Source of the DNA: Glandiceps talaboti
Taxonomy: Eukaryota; Hemichordata; Enteropneusta; Spengelidae
NCBI RefSeq assembly: GCF_964340395.1
Contig: NC_135561.1
Span: forward strand, 20,963,740 to 21,027,739
Reading direction: 5' to 3'
Length of the DNA: 64,000 bases
Made by a program: the position numbers and the translations under genes. Within the stretch, counting starts at the first letter, position 1. Each line of letters starts with the position of its first letter. This document shows, one piece after another, positions 25,778-39,001 of this stretch. The notes under the pieces were generated by a model. The model made no database searches. It was not told the DNA's origin and saw only the letters and a program-made list of their open reading frames with translations.

Positions 25778-28700
25778 ACAACAATTCTGACTGACTGGCT
25801 GACTAGTGGCTGGCAGACTCCTTGTAATGTACATGAACTACTTGATGGCTGACTAACAGGTGACTGACTGACGGACTACGTCAGTGGTACAACAACATTT
25901 CTGATTGACTGACTGACTAGTGACAGACTCCTAGTAATGTACATCTACTACTTGATCGCTGACTGACAGGTGACTGACTAACTGCTTCAGTTGTACTACA
26001 ACATTTCTGACTGACTGACTAGTGACTGCCAGACTCCTTGTAATGTACATGTACTACTTGGTGGTTGACTGACAGGTGACGACTGACTGACTGCTTCAGT
26101 TGTACTACAACATTTCTGTCTGACTGACTGACTGACTGACTGACTGACTGACTGACTGACTGACTGACTGACTGACTGACTGACTGACTAGTAACTGACA
26201 GACTCCTTGTAATGTACATGTACTACTTAATTGCCGACTGACAGGTGACTGACTGGCTGCTTCAGTTGTACTACAACATTTCTAACTGACTGACGGTGAC
26301 TGACAGACTCCTTGTAATGTACATGTACTACTAGGTGGCTGACTGACAGGTGACTGACTGACTGCCTCAGTTGTACTACATCATTACTGACTGACTGACT
26401 AGTGACTGTCAGACTCCTTGTAATATACATGTAGTACTTGGTGGTTGTCTGACAGGTGACTAAGTGACTGCTTCAGTTGTACTACAACAATTCTGACTGA
26501 CTGGCTGACTAGTGGCTGGCAGACTCCTTCTAATGTACATGTACTACTTGATGGCTGACTGACAGGTGAGTGACTAACTGCTTCAGTTGTACTACAACAT
26601 TTCTGACTGACTGACTGACTGACTGACTGACTGACTGACTGACTGACTGACTAGTGACTGACAGACTCCTTCTAAAGTACATGTACTACTTGATGGCTGA
26701 CTGAGAGGTGAGTGACTGGCTGCTTCAGTTGTACTACAACATTTCTGACTGACTGACTGACTGACTAGTGACTGACAGACTCCTAGTAATGTACATGTAA
26801 CTACTTAATTGCTGACTGACAGGTGACTGACTTGCTACCTCAGTTGTACTACAACATTTCTGACTGACTGACGGTGACTGACAGACTCCTTGTAATGTAC
26901 ATGTACTACTAGATGGCTGACTGACAGGTGGCTGACTGACTGCTTCAGTTGTACTACAACATGTCTGACTGACTGACTGACTGACTGACTGATTGACTGA
27001 CTGGTGACTGTACGACTCCTTGTAAAGCACACGTACTACTAGATGGCAGACTTACAGGTAACTGACTGACTGCTTCAGTTGCACTACAACATTCCGGACT
27101 AACTGACAGGTGACTGACAAACTCCTTGTAATGTACATGTACTACTTGGTGGTTGACTGACAGGTGACGACAGACTGACTGCTTCAGTTGTACTAGAACA
27201 TCTCTGACTGACTGACTGACTGACTGACTGACTGACTGACTGACTGAATGAATGAATGACTGAATGAATGACTGACTGACTGACTGACTGACTGACTGAC
27301 TAACTAGTGACTGACAGACTCCTTGCAATGTACATGTAGTACTTGATGGCTAACTGACAGGTGACTGACAGACTCCTTGCAATGTACATCTACTACTTGG
27401 TGGCTGATTGACTACTTCAGTTGTACTACAACATTTCTGACTGACTGATTGACTTACTGGTGACTGAACGACTTCTTGTAATGTACACATAGTAATAGAT
27501 GGCTGACTGACTGCTTCAGTTGCACTACAACATTTCTGACTGACTGACTGACTGACTGACTGACTGACTAACTGAGTAGTGACTGACAGACTCCTTGCAA
27601 TGTACACATACTACTTGATAGCTGACTGACAGGCGACTGACTGGCTGCCTCAGTTGTACTACAACATTTCTGACTGACTGACTGACTGACTGACTGACTG
27701 ACTGACTGACTGACTGACTGACTGACTGACAGACAGACTCCTTGTAATATACATGTACTACTTGGTGGTTGGCTGACAGGTGACTAACTGACTCCTTCAA
27801 TTGTACTACAACAATTCTGACTGACTGGCTGACTAGTGGCTGGCAGACTCCTTGTAATGTACATGAACTACTTGATGGCTGACTAACAGGTGACTGACTG
27901 ACGGACTACGTCAGTGGTACAACAACATTTCTGATTGACTGACTGACTAGTGACAGACTCCTAGTAATGTACATCAACTACTTGATCGCTCACTGACAGG
28001 TGACTGACTAACTGCTTCAGTTGTACTACAACATTTCTGACTGACTGACTAGTGACTGACAGACTCCTTGTAATGTACATGTACTACTTGGTGCTTGACT
28101 GACAGGTGACGACTGACTGACTGCTTCAGTTGTACTACAACATTTCTGACTGACTGACTGACTGACTGACTGACTGACTAGTAACTGAGAGACTCCTTGT
28201 AATGTACATGTACTACTTAATTGCTGACTGACAGGTGACTGACTGGCTGCTTCAGTTGTACTACAACATTTCTGACTGACTGACTGACTGACTGACTGAC
28301 TGACTGACTGACAGACTCCTAGTAATGTACATGTAACTACTTAATTGCTGGCTGACAGGTGACTGACAGACTCCTTGTAATGTACATGTACTACTAGATA
28401 GCTGACTGACAGGTGGCTGACTGACAGGTGACTGACTGACTGCCTCAGTTGTACTACATCATTACTGACTGACTGACTAGTGACTGTCAGACTCCTTGTA
28501 ATATACATGTACTACTTGGTGGTTGGCTGACAGGTGACTAACTGACTGCTTCAATTGTACTACAACAATTCTGACTGACTGGCTGACTAGTGGCTGGCAG
28601 ACTCCTAGTAATGTACATGTACTACTTGATCGATGACTGACAGTTGACTGACTAACTGCTTCAATTGTACTACAACATTTCTGACTGACTGACTGACTGA

Positions 28701-31700
28701 CTGACTGACTGACTGACTGATTGACTGACTAGTGACTGACAGACTCCTTCTAATGTACATGTACTACTTGATGGCTGACTGAGAGGTGAGTGACTGGCTG
28801 CTTCAGTTGTACTACAACATTTCTGACTGACTGACTGACTGACTGACTGACTGACAGACTCCTAGTAATGTACATGTACTACTTGATCGATGACTGACAG
28901 TTGACTGACTAACTGCTTCAATTGTACTACAACATTTCTGACTGACTGACTGACTGACTGACTGATTGACTGACTAGTGACTGACAGACTCCTTCTAATG
29001 TACATGTACTAATTGATGGCTGACTGAGAGGTGAGTGACTGGCTGCTTCAGTTGTACTACAACATTTCTGACTGACTGACTGACTGACTGACTGACTGAC
29101 TGACTGACTGACTGACAGACTCCTAGTAATGTACATGTAACTACTTAATTGCTGGCTGACAGGTGACTGACTTGCTGCCTCAGTTGTACTACAACATTTC
29201 TGACTGACTGACGGTGACTGACAGCCTCCTTGTAATGTACATGTACTACTAGATGGCTGACTGACAGGTGACTGACTTACTGCTTCAGTTGTACTACAAC
29301 ATGTCTGACTGACTGACTGACTGACTGACTGACTGACTGACTGACTAAGTAGTGACTGACAGACTCCTTGCAATGTACACATACTACTTGATAGCTGACC
29401 GACAGGCGACTGACTGGCTGCCTCAGTTGTATTACAACATTTCTGACTGACTGACTGACTGACTGACTGACTGACTGACTGACTGACTGACTCCTTGTAA
29501 TATACATGTACTACTTGGTGGTTGGCTGACAGGTGACTAACTGACTGCTTCAATTGTACTACAACAATTGTGACTGACTGGCTAACTAGTGGCTGGCAGA
29601 CCCCTTGTAATGTACATGAACTACTTGATGGCTGACTAACAGGTGATTGACTGACGGACTACGTCAGTGGTACAACAACATTTCTGATTGATTGACTGAC
29701 TGACTAGTGACTGACAGACTCATAGTAATGCACATGTACTACTTAATTGCTGACTGACAGATGACTGACTGGCTGCTTCAGTTGTACTACAACATTTCTG
29801 ACTGACTCACTCACGGTGACTCTCAGACTCCTTGTAATGTACATGTACTACTAGATGGCTGACTGACAGGTTACTGTCTGACTGACTGACTGACTGACTG
29901 ACTCACTCACTGACTGACTGCTTCAGTTGTACTACAACATTTCTGACTGACTGACTGACTGACTAGTGACTGACAGACTCCTTGTAATGTACATGATTGT
30001 ACTACTTGGTGGTTGACTGACAGGTGACGACTGATTGACTGCTTCAGTTGTACTATAGCATTTCTGACTGACTGACTGACTGACTGACTGACTGACTAGT
30101 GACTGACAGACTCCTTCTAATATACATGTACTACTTGATGGCTGACTGACAGGTGAGTGACTGACTGCTTCTGTTGCACTACAACACTTCTGACTGACTG
30201 ACTGACTGACTGACTGACTGACTGACTGACTAACTAGTGACTGGCAGACTCCTTGTAATGTACATGTACTACTTAGTGGCTGATTGACTACTTCAGTTGT
30301 ACTACAACATTTCTGACTGACTGACGGTGACTGACAGACTCCTTGTAATGTACATGTACTACTAGATGGCTGACTGACAGGTGGCTGACTGACAGGTGGC
30401 TGACTGACAGGTGACTGAATGACTGCCTCAGTTGTACTACATCATTACTGACTGACTGACCGACTGACTGACTAGTGACTGTCAGACTCCTTGTAATATA
30501 CATGTACTACTTGGTGGTTGTCTGACAGGTGACTAATTGACTGCTTCAGTTGTACTACAACAATTCTGACTGACTGGCTGACTAGTGGCTGGCAGACTCC
30601 TTTTATTGTACATGTACTACTTAATTGCTGACTGACAGGTGACTGACTAACTGCTTCAGTTGTACTACAACATTACTGACTGACTGACTGACTGACTAGT
30701 GACTGACAGACTCCTTCTAAAGTACATGTACTACTTGACGGCTGACTGAGAGGTGAGTGACTAGCTGCTTCAGTTGTACTACAACATTTCTGACTGACTG
30801 ACTGACTGACTGACTAGTGACTGACAGACTCCTAGTAATGTACATGTAACTACTTAATTGCTGACTGACAGGTGACTGACTTTCTGCTTCAGTTGTACTA
30901 CAACTTTTCTGACTGACTGACTGACTGCCTGACTGACTGACAGACTCCTTGTAATGTACATGTACTACTAGATGGCTGACTGACAGGTGACTGACTGACT
31001 GCTTCAGTTGTACTACAACATGTCTGACTGACTGACTGACTGGTGACTGTACGACTCCTTGTAAAGCACACGTACTACTAGATGGCAGACTTACAGGTGA
31101 CTGACTGACTGACTGCTTCAGTTGCACTACAACATTCCGGACTAACTGACAGGTGACTGACAAACTCCTTGTAATGTACATGTACTACTTGATGGTTGAC
31201 TGACAGGTGACGACTGACTGCCTGCTTCAGTTGTACTAGAACATTTCTGACTGACTGACTGACTGACTAGTGACTGACAGACTTCTTGCAATGTACATGT
31301 AGTACTTGATGGCTAACTGACAGGTGACTGACAGACTCCTTGTAATGTACATCTACTACTTGGTGGCTGATTGACTACTCCAGTTGTACTACAACATTTC
31401 TGACTGACTGATTGACTTACTGGTGCCTGAACGACTTCTTGTAATGTACACATAGTAATAGATGGCTGACTGACTGCTTCAGTTGCACTACAACATTTCT
31501 CACTGACTGACTGACTGACTGACTGACTGACTGACTGACTGACTGACTAACTAAGTAGTGACTGACAGACTCCTTGCAATGTACACATACTACTTGATAG
31601 CTGACTGACAGGCGTCTGACTGGCTGCCTCAGTTGTATTACAACATTTCTGACTGACTGACTGACTGACTGACTGACTGACTGACTGACTGACTGACTCC

Positions 31701-34700
31701 TTGTAATATACATGTACTACTTGGTGGTTGGCTGACAGGTGACTAACTGACTGCTTCAATTGTACTACAATAATTCTGACTGACTGGCTAACTAGTGGCT
31801 GGCAGACTCCTTGTAATGTACATGAACTACTTGATGGCTGACTAACAGGTGATTGACTGTCGGACTACGTCAGTGGTACAACAACATTTCTGATTGATTG
31901 ACTGACTAGTGACTGACAGACTCATAGTAATGCACATGTACTACTTAATTGCTGACTGACAGATGACTGACTGGCTGCTTCAGTTGTACTACAACATTTC
32001 TGACTGACTCACTGACGGTGACTCTCAGACTCCTTGTAATGTACATGTACTACTAGATGGCTGACTGACAGGTTACTGTCTGACTGACTGACTGACTGAC
32101 TGACTGCTTCAGTTGTACTACAATATTTCTGACTGACTGATTGACTGACCGACTGACTAGTGACTGGCAGACTCCTTCCAATGTACATGTACTACTTGAT
32201 GGCTGACTGAGAGGTGAGTGACTGACTGCTTCAGTTGCACTACAACACTTCTGACTGACTGACTGACTGACTGACTGACTAGTGACTGGCAGACTCCTTG
32301 TGATGTACATGTACTACTTGGTGGTTGACTAACAGGTGATTAACTGACTGCTTCAGTTGTACTACAACATTTCTGACTAACTGACAGGTGACTGACAGAC
32401 TCCTTGTAATGTACATGTACTACTTAGTGGCTGATTGACTACTTCAGTTGTACTACAGCATTTCTGACTGACTGACGGTGACTGACAGACTCCTTGTAAT
32501 GTACATGTACTACTAGATGGCTGACTGACAGGTGGCTGACTGACAGGTGACTGACTGACTCACTGCCTCAGTTGTACTACATCATTACTGACTGACTGAC
32601 TGACTGACTGACTGACTGACTAGTGACTGTCAGACTCCTTGTAATATACATGTACTACTTGGTGGTTGTCTGACAGGTGACTAATTGACTGCTTCAGTTG
32701 TACTACAACAATTCTGACTGACTGGCTGACTAGTGGCTGGCAGACTCCTTTTAATGTACATGTACTACTTAATTGCTGACTGACAGGTGACTGACTAACT
32801 GCTTCAGTTGTACTACAACATTTCTGACTGACTGACTGACTGACTGACTGACTGACTGACTGACTGACTGACTGACTAGTAACTGACAGACTCCTTCTAA
32901 AGTACATGTACTACTTGATGGCTGACTGAGAGGTGAGTGACTAGCTGCTTCAGTTGTACTACAACATTTCTGACTGACTGACTGACTGACTGACTGACTG
33001 ACTAGTGACTGACAGACTCCTAATAATGTACATGTAACTACTTAATTGCTGACTGACAGGTGACTGACTTGCTGCTTCAGTTGTACTACAACTTTTCTGA
33101 CTGACTGACTGACTGACTGACTGACTGGCTGACTGACTGACTGACTGACTGACTGACAGACTTCTTGTAATGTACATGTACTACTAGATGGCTGACTGAC
33201 AGGTGGCTGACTGACAGGTGGCTGACTGACTGCTTCAGTTGTACGACAACATGTCTGACTGACTGACTGACTGACTGACTGATTGACTGACTGGTGACTG
33301 TACGACTCCTTGTAAAGCACACGTACTATTAGATGACAGACTTACAGGTGACTGACTGACTGACTGACTGGTTCAGTTGCACTACAACATTCCGGACTAA
33401 CTGACAGGTGACTGACAGACTCCTTGTAATATACATGTACTACTTGGTGGTTGGCTGACAGGTGACTAACTGACTGCTTCAGTTGTACTACAACAATTAT
33501 GACTGACTGGCTGACTAGTGGCTGGCAGACTCCTAATAATGTACATGTACTACTTGATCGATGACTGACAGGTGACTGACTAACTGCTTCAATTGTACTA
33601 CAACATTTCTGACTGACTGACTGACTGACTGACTGACAGACTCCTTCTAATGTACATGTACTACTTGATGGCTGACTGAGAGGTGAGTGACTGGCTGCTT
33701 CAATTGTACTACAACATTTCTGACTGACTGACTGACTGACTGACTGACTGACTAGTGACTGACAGACTCCTAGTAATGTACATGTAACTACTTAATTGCT
33801 GGTTGACAGGTGACTGACTTGCTGCTTCAGTTGCACTACAACATTCCGGACTAACTGACAGGTGACTGACAAACTCCTTGTAAAGCACACGTACTACTAG
33901 ATGGCTGACTGACAGGTGACTGACTGGCTGCTTCAGTTGTACTACAACGTTTCTGACTGACTGATTGACTGACCGACTGACTAGTGTCTGGCAGACTCCT
34001 TGTAATGTACATGTACTACTAGATGGCTGACTGACAGGTTACTGACTGACTGACTGACTGACTGACTGCTTCAGTTGTACTACAACATTTCTGACTGACT
34101 GATTGACTGACCGACTGACTAGTGCCTGGCAGACTCCTTGTAATGTACATGTACTACTTGGTGGTTGACTGACAGGTGACGACTGACTGACTGCTTCAGT
34201 TGTACTACAACATTACTGACTGACTGACTAGTGACTGACAGACTCCTTCTAATGTACATGTACTACTTGATGGCTGACTGACAGGTGAGTGACTGACTGC
34301 TTCAGTTGTACTACAACATTACTGACTGACTGACTAGTGACTGACAGACTCCTTGTAATGTACATGTACTACTTGGTAGCTGACAGTTGACTGACTGACT
34401 GCTTCAGTTGCACTACAACACTTCTGACTGACTGACTGACTGACTGACTAGTGACTGGCAGACTCCTTGTAATGTACATGTACTACTTGGTGGTTAACTG
34501 ACTGCTTCAGTTGTACTACAACATTTCTGACTGACTGTCTAGTGACTGACAGAATCCTTATAATGTACATACACTACTTGATGACTAACTGACAGGTGAC
34601 TGACAGACTCCTTGTAATGTACATGTACTACTTGGTGGCTGATTGACTACTTCAGTTGTACTACAACATTTCTGACTGACTGATTGACTGACTGGTGACT

Positions 34701-34850
34701 GAAAGACTCCTTGTAATGTACACGTACTACTAGATGGCTGACTGACACACGACTGGCTGACTGCTTCAGTTGTACTAAAACATTTCTGACTGACTGACTG
34801 ACTGACTGACTGACTGACTGACTAACTGACTGACATACTCCTTGGAAACA
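25778..34850. repeat. TGAC minisatellite, main block with higher-order repeats
   Basis: About 9 kb built from (TGAC)n runs of variable length plus complex pieces of 30-60 bp. The basic period is variable, roughly 130-200 bp. Distinctive stretches recur at long range: the block with tacatgaactacttgatgg and gactacgtcagtggtacaac appears near 25.8, 27.8, 29.6 and 31.8 kb, and ctgtacgactccttgtaaag appears near 27.0, 31.0 and 33.3 kb, so ~2-kb segments have been duplicated. Nearly every unit carries the palindrome GTACATGTAC. I see no gene in it. Confidence 0.93.
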
Positions 34851-35222
34851 ATTCTGACTGAATCCCTTGTGACTGTCATATATCATGATCACGATCAGAA
34901 ATCCTGTCATTTGTGCGATTTGTTATTCAAATTATATAATTAAATTTAAATTCATACACTCTGAATAGTGTTGCACCTCAACCTACCAAACTTAGTTCGA
35001 CCACTCTTTGGAAAACCAAAATTTCCGAGGGTATTTACGAGATGTACTTTATGTTTCTTGGACGACGTCATTTTGAATGCCGATCTTCGGATTTTCGGTA
35101 AGTTTCGGAAACAATCGGAAGCCAATGCCTCCGAGCTCCGTTCCATTTCGGTAATGTTCGATTGACACTTGTGCTCGATTGAGTTGATCTCCCCACCCGA
35201 ACGTCAACTCGGCAAAACAAAA
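34851..35222. repeat. Duplicated ~370-bp segment, copy 1
   Basis: Non-satellite segment starting near gactgaatcccttgtgactg and ending caactcggcaaaacaaaa, where TGAC repeat resumes abruptly. A second copy lies at 35,481-35,667 plus 37,712-37,907. It holds a 64-codon minus-strand frame (34,952-35,146) starting MERSSEALASD with an internal MTSSKKHK. I do not recognise it, and it could be a first exon or chance. Confidence 0.85.
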
Positions 35223-35480
35223 TGACTAGTGACTGGCAGACTCCTTGTAATGTACATGTACTACTTGGTGGTTGACTGACAGGTGACGACTGACTGACTG
35301 CTTCAGTTGTACTACAACATTTCTGACTGACTGACTGACTGACTGACTAGTGACTGACAGAATCCGTATAATGTACATATACTAGTTGATGACTAACTGA
35401 CAGACTCCTTGTAATGTACATGTACTACTTGATGGCTTACTGACAGGTGACTGACTGACTACTTCAGTTGTACTACAACA
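35223..35480. repeat. TGAC minisatellite, last block
   Basis: About 260 bp of the TGAC array trapped between the two copies of the ~370-bp segment, showing that segment and array were duplicated together. Confidence 0.92.
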
Positions 35481-35667
35481 ATTTTGACTGAATCACTTGC
35501 GACTGTCATATATCATGATCACGATCAGAAATCCTGTCATTTGTGTGATTTGTTATTAAATTTATACAATTAAATGAAAATTCATACACTCTGAATAGTG
35601 TTGCACCTCAACGTACCAAACTTAGTTCGACCACTCTTTGGAAAACCAAAATTTCCGAGGGTATTTA
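35481..35667. repeat. Duplicated segment copy 2, left half
   Basis: Matches 34,851-35,034 closely. It is cut by the Harbinger-like insertion at gggtattta; the uninterrupted copy reads gggtatttacgagatg. Confidence 0.9.
35665..35667. repeat. TTA target-site duplication, left
   Basis: TTA is repeated at 37,712-37,714. Copy 1 of the segment is the intact target and has a single TTA at this point. Confidence 0.85.
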
Positions 35668-37711
35668 GGGACCGGTCAGTTTCTTCGGCCTGGGGGGGGG
35701 GGGGTCCAGTGGATTGGTAGTGGGGGGGTGTCACCCTGTTTTTGAAATTGGCAGTAGGGGGGGGGGGGTTCATGCTGTTTTCAAAATTGTGGATGGGGGG
35801 GGGGGTCATTGTGTTTTAAATTGTGATAGAAGAAAAATATCCTTTCTACAATGGCATATAGCCTTGTCTGAAATGTGGTACATGTCAATATTTGTTCTTG
35901 TCCCTGTTTCTTACATGAATTCTTTAATATTACTTATTAGTTTAAACCTAACTATACATATACATATACATGTATTACCTAGCTACCACACTAGTTACAG
36001 AACATGTCATGTAAATGCTTGGCTGTTTCACAATCAATGCTTCACTTATATTGTAGTTTGGGGCAAAAGTGAACTTGAAGGTTTCGTAATGGCAATTTCC
36101 ATAGATAGTTTATAAATGAAGTTAATCTAAATTGTTCTACTCGTCATGCTATTGACACTACAAATCACCACATCTCATCAGATTCCAGTTTCTATTATAC
36201 ACTAGGTATGACCACCTAAAGTTCTCTAACATACCGGTGACTTTATTATACATATATTAATGCCCTATACTAATGTTACATGTCCATTTTATGTGATATA
36301 GGAAACTCATTTAAAACGTACATTTACGTTAGCTTTTCGAAGCTTGGAAATATTACCTCAAAGGTTATGAATAACCTAAACATTGCCTTAGTATCCCAAG
36401 CAAAAAACTCCAGATCTGCCAGGGGGAAAATCCCAAGGACTCCCTCACCCCCAGAGGTCACTCATGCATTCAACCAACAATCAGATGCACCAACAACCTT
36501 TTTACTGTCATAATGGTATTAAACTTTTCTTAAATATTTTCACCCTATTCTAATTTGAGATGATATTGTCTTTTCAAGATGCCAAGATAGTCTAAAATTG
36601 CCTTAATCTCCAAATCTCCCCTACCAATGATACTACCATTAGGTGTGCTGACCTTTACTACATGTATATAATGATGCCATTTAACTTTTTAAGAACATAT
36701 TTCAACCCTTAGTGTAAGTTATAAAGAATAGTTTCTGATACTTGCTGTCTTGTAAAGCATGGATTAAGTTATTGCTTGAAGGGTCTAAATAGCGTAAATA
36801 TTGGCTATAAGAGTAAAAATCCTCCAGGGCTTCTAGAGGGAGACCCCCTCAGACCCCCCGCATGAGGTGGACATATCCCAGTCTCAAGCTCTTCCCCTCT
36901 TACTGTCAAGATGCTATCAAAGTATATTTCAAAAGTATTTCAACCCTATGTAGTTGTTTTTTTTACATGTTGGTGTTGTCTTGTAAGGCTTGGAAATTAT
37001 TGTCTGAAAGGGTCTGAATAGTCTCAAAATTGACTTTTCAGGGAAAAAACCTCCAGGGCTTCTAGGGGGAGACCCCCTAGGGGAGACCCCCTAGGACCCC
37101 CCCCATGAGGTGTACACGTCCCAGTTTCACGATCTCCCCCTACCTCTTACTGTCAAGATCCTATCAAACTATATTTCAAAAATATTTCAACCTTATGTAG
37201 TTGCTTTTTACATGTTGGTGCTGTCTTGTAAAGCTTGGAAATGATTTTCTAAAAATGTCTGAATAGTCTCAAAATTGACTTTTCAGAGTTAAAAACCTCC
37301 TGGGCTTCTAGGGGGAGACCCCTAGGATCCCCCCCCATGACAGCTGTACATAATCCCTTCTCAAGCTTTCCCCCTACCTTTCACTGCCAAGATGCTATTA
37401 AACTCCTTTTCAAATATATTTACCCTGTGTAGTCAATAATTATAATTATGATAGTGCTAACCAGGGATCTTATAAAGTAGATGCAAGACAGTCAAGCAGT
37501 CCACACTGAGTCACGATCAAAAAATACCTGTCACTCATGCGAATATCATATATGGGGGGGGGGGGGTCATCATGTTTTAGAATTAAGTGATAGGGGGGTC
37601 AGCCTGTTTTGGGTTTTACAGAGAGGGGGGGGGGGGGTCAGTGACTTTTTGTCGGCCCGATTTAAGAATCCACCGCCCCCCCCCCCCAGGCTGGAGAAAC
37701 TGACCGGTCCC
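35668..37711. mobile_element. Harbinger-like non-autonomous DNA transposon
   Basis: A 2,044-bp insertion with terminal inverted repeats starting GGGACCGGTCAGTTTCT and then continuing CTGG plus a G-run. About 40 bp per end match with three mismatches. The 3-bp TTA duplication fits PIF/Harbinger, which targets TWA. Just inside each end are repeated G8-13 tracts followed by TCA and a nearby GTTTT. The interior is made of tandem ~230-245-bp units. No transposase or Myb-like ORF is seen, so it would need another element's proteins. The ORFs at 35,714-36,115 and 37,481-37,753 are translations of the G-tract subterminal repeats. Confidence 0.8.
36320..37400. repeat. Internal tandem repeat of the Harbinger-like element (~230-245 bp)
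   Basis: At least three good and two degenerate copies of a unit containing gtcttgtaaagcttgg, caaaattgacttttcagg, cctccagggcttctaggggg, agacccccta and tactgtcaagatgctatc. Anchors fall at about 36,748, 36,977 and 37,222, with older copies near 36,335 and 36,570. Confidence 0.8.
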
Positions 37712-37907
37712 TTACGAGATGTACTTTATGTTTCTTGGACGACGTCATTTTGAATGCCGATCTTCGGATTTTCGGTAAGTTTCGGAAACAATCGGAAGCC
37801 AATGCCTCCGAGCTCCGTTCCATTTCTCACATTCGGTAATGTTCGATTGACACTTGTGCTCGATTGAGTTGATCTCCCCACCCGAACGTCAACTCGGCAA
37901 AACAAAA
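37712..37907. repeat. Duplicated segment copy 2, right half
   Basis: Continues the segment after the insertion (TTAcgagatgtactttatg) and differs from copy 1 mainly by a short insertion (ttctcacattcgg versus ttcgg). It then passes into single-copy DNA. Confidence 0.9.
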
Positions 37908-38710
37908 ACGATATTCCGAGTACGATAACATATTGAGTACAATCGATTTAGGTCATCTATATTACGTTACTAACGGAAATAGAGAATTCGTTTTTATGGC
38001 TTTTCTTAGAAATTTGAAATAATCAAAGTACAAAACCAATTTTCCATGTAATTTGTAAATTTTCAGCAGCTCAATAGCCGACCCAATTGACTGAAAAGCC
38101 GGGCAAACTGGTCGGTGGCCAGCTTAAAATGAACACGCTGAATCACAAGTCTCAAAAAATAGCAGTCCAGGCTATTCTTTTAGTTGTATCTAAGCACATT
38201 TCAACCATTTCTTTAGTGGGCTTCAAATTCTTGATATATTTAAATTACACAAACCTCAACTTTGAACTTCCAGGTATGACTTATTACAAGTAGTTACCTC
38301 ACTACCTTCCACATTATTGCACTCCACCATTTTTATGATTATAGTACTAGCTAGGTTAAATGTTAGGGGATGGCATATCAAACAACAAAATGTGCTCCCT
38401 GATCCGAAACACATTTTAGAGGGGAGCGTTAAATAGGGGGATCTGTAGCGGTTGTAGCGTAGTAAAAGTGATATAGCAAAACCGCTACAGAATCAGATAT
38501 GAATCGGTTCTGTCTATTTGCGTTTGCGTTAGAAGGATTATAGCGTTTGATTTGGGTAAAACGTCGAAACGAAAAAAAAAGCACGAAAACAGACGAAAAA
38601 ACCCTCAAAATCACACAAAAAATGCAGCTATAATGAGAGCGACCTAAGACACCAATACCATTTCAAAAAAGACAAAAAATATATTATATATAAGACAATT
38701 ATTGACTCAC
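37908..38710. other. Intergenic, nothing supported
   Basis: AT-rich single-copy DNA. The short ORFs at 38,087-38,293 (+) and 38,429-38,614 (-) show no domain, splice context or repeat relation. Confidence 0.5.
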
Positions 38711-38760
38711 TTCTGCCTTGAGATTGAAAATCACATCCATCTATCTTGGGGATGTTCCAT
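38711..38760 (-). pseudogene. Decayed exon A related to the satellite exon
   Basis: Minus strand: ttgtttgatgaattcactttcag|ATGGAACATCC at the 5' side, comparable to the satellite's ttgtttgattcattcctttcag|GATGGAACTCC. The 3' end, ATTTTCAATCTCAAGGCAGAA|GTGAGT, matches exon B at 38,931. In the frame shared with exon B it reads GTSPR, a stop, then MDVIFNLKAE, so it is broken. Confidence 0.5.
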
Positions 38761-38930
38761 CTGAAAGTGAATTCATCAAACAATAGTTTTAAAAAATAAC
38801 TTTTTCAATATATAGCATTCATTGATATTGTAATATCTTATTATGTTACATACCAAAGACATGAAAGTCTCTAACTTCTAATGTTCCAATAACACTGGTA
38901 AAATCACTTTATAAGACAATTATTACTTAC

Positions 38931-39001
38931 GTCTGCCTTGAAATTGATAATCACATCAAACTGTCTCTGGTCTTCTTGTCCAGCTCCATTATTGTGCCCA
39001 C
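38931..39001 (-). other. Candidate exon B, sibling of exon A
   Basis: Minus strand: possible acceptor aaccaaccag, then 71 nt ending AAGGCAGAC|GTAAGT. One frame is open and ends QFDVIINFKAD, against MDVIFNLKAE in exon A. After both donors the intron starts similarly (aataattgtcttata). It is a duplicated exon pair on the same strand as the amplified exon. The product is unknown and the acceptor lacks a good pyrimidine tract. Confidence 0.4.

Noticed and set aside
24902-33322. Long SVSQSVSQ reading frames
   Set aside because: They are translations of (GACT)n repeats, appear in several frames, and have no start, splice or domain context.
35714-36115. Glycine-rich protein in the Harbinger-like element
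   Set aside because: The glycines come from poly-G subterminal repeats; there is no transposase motif.
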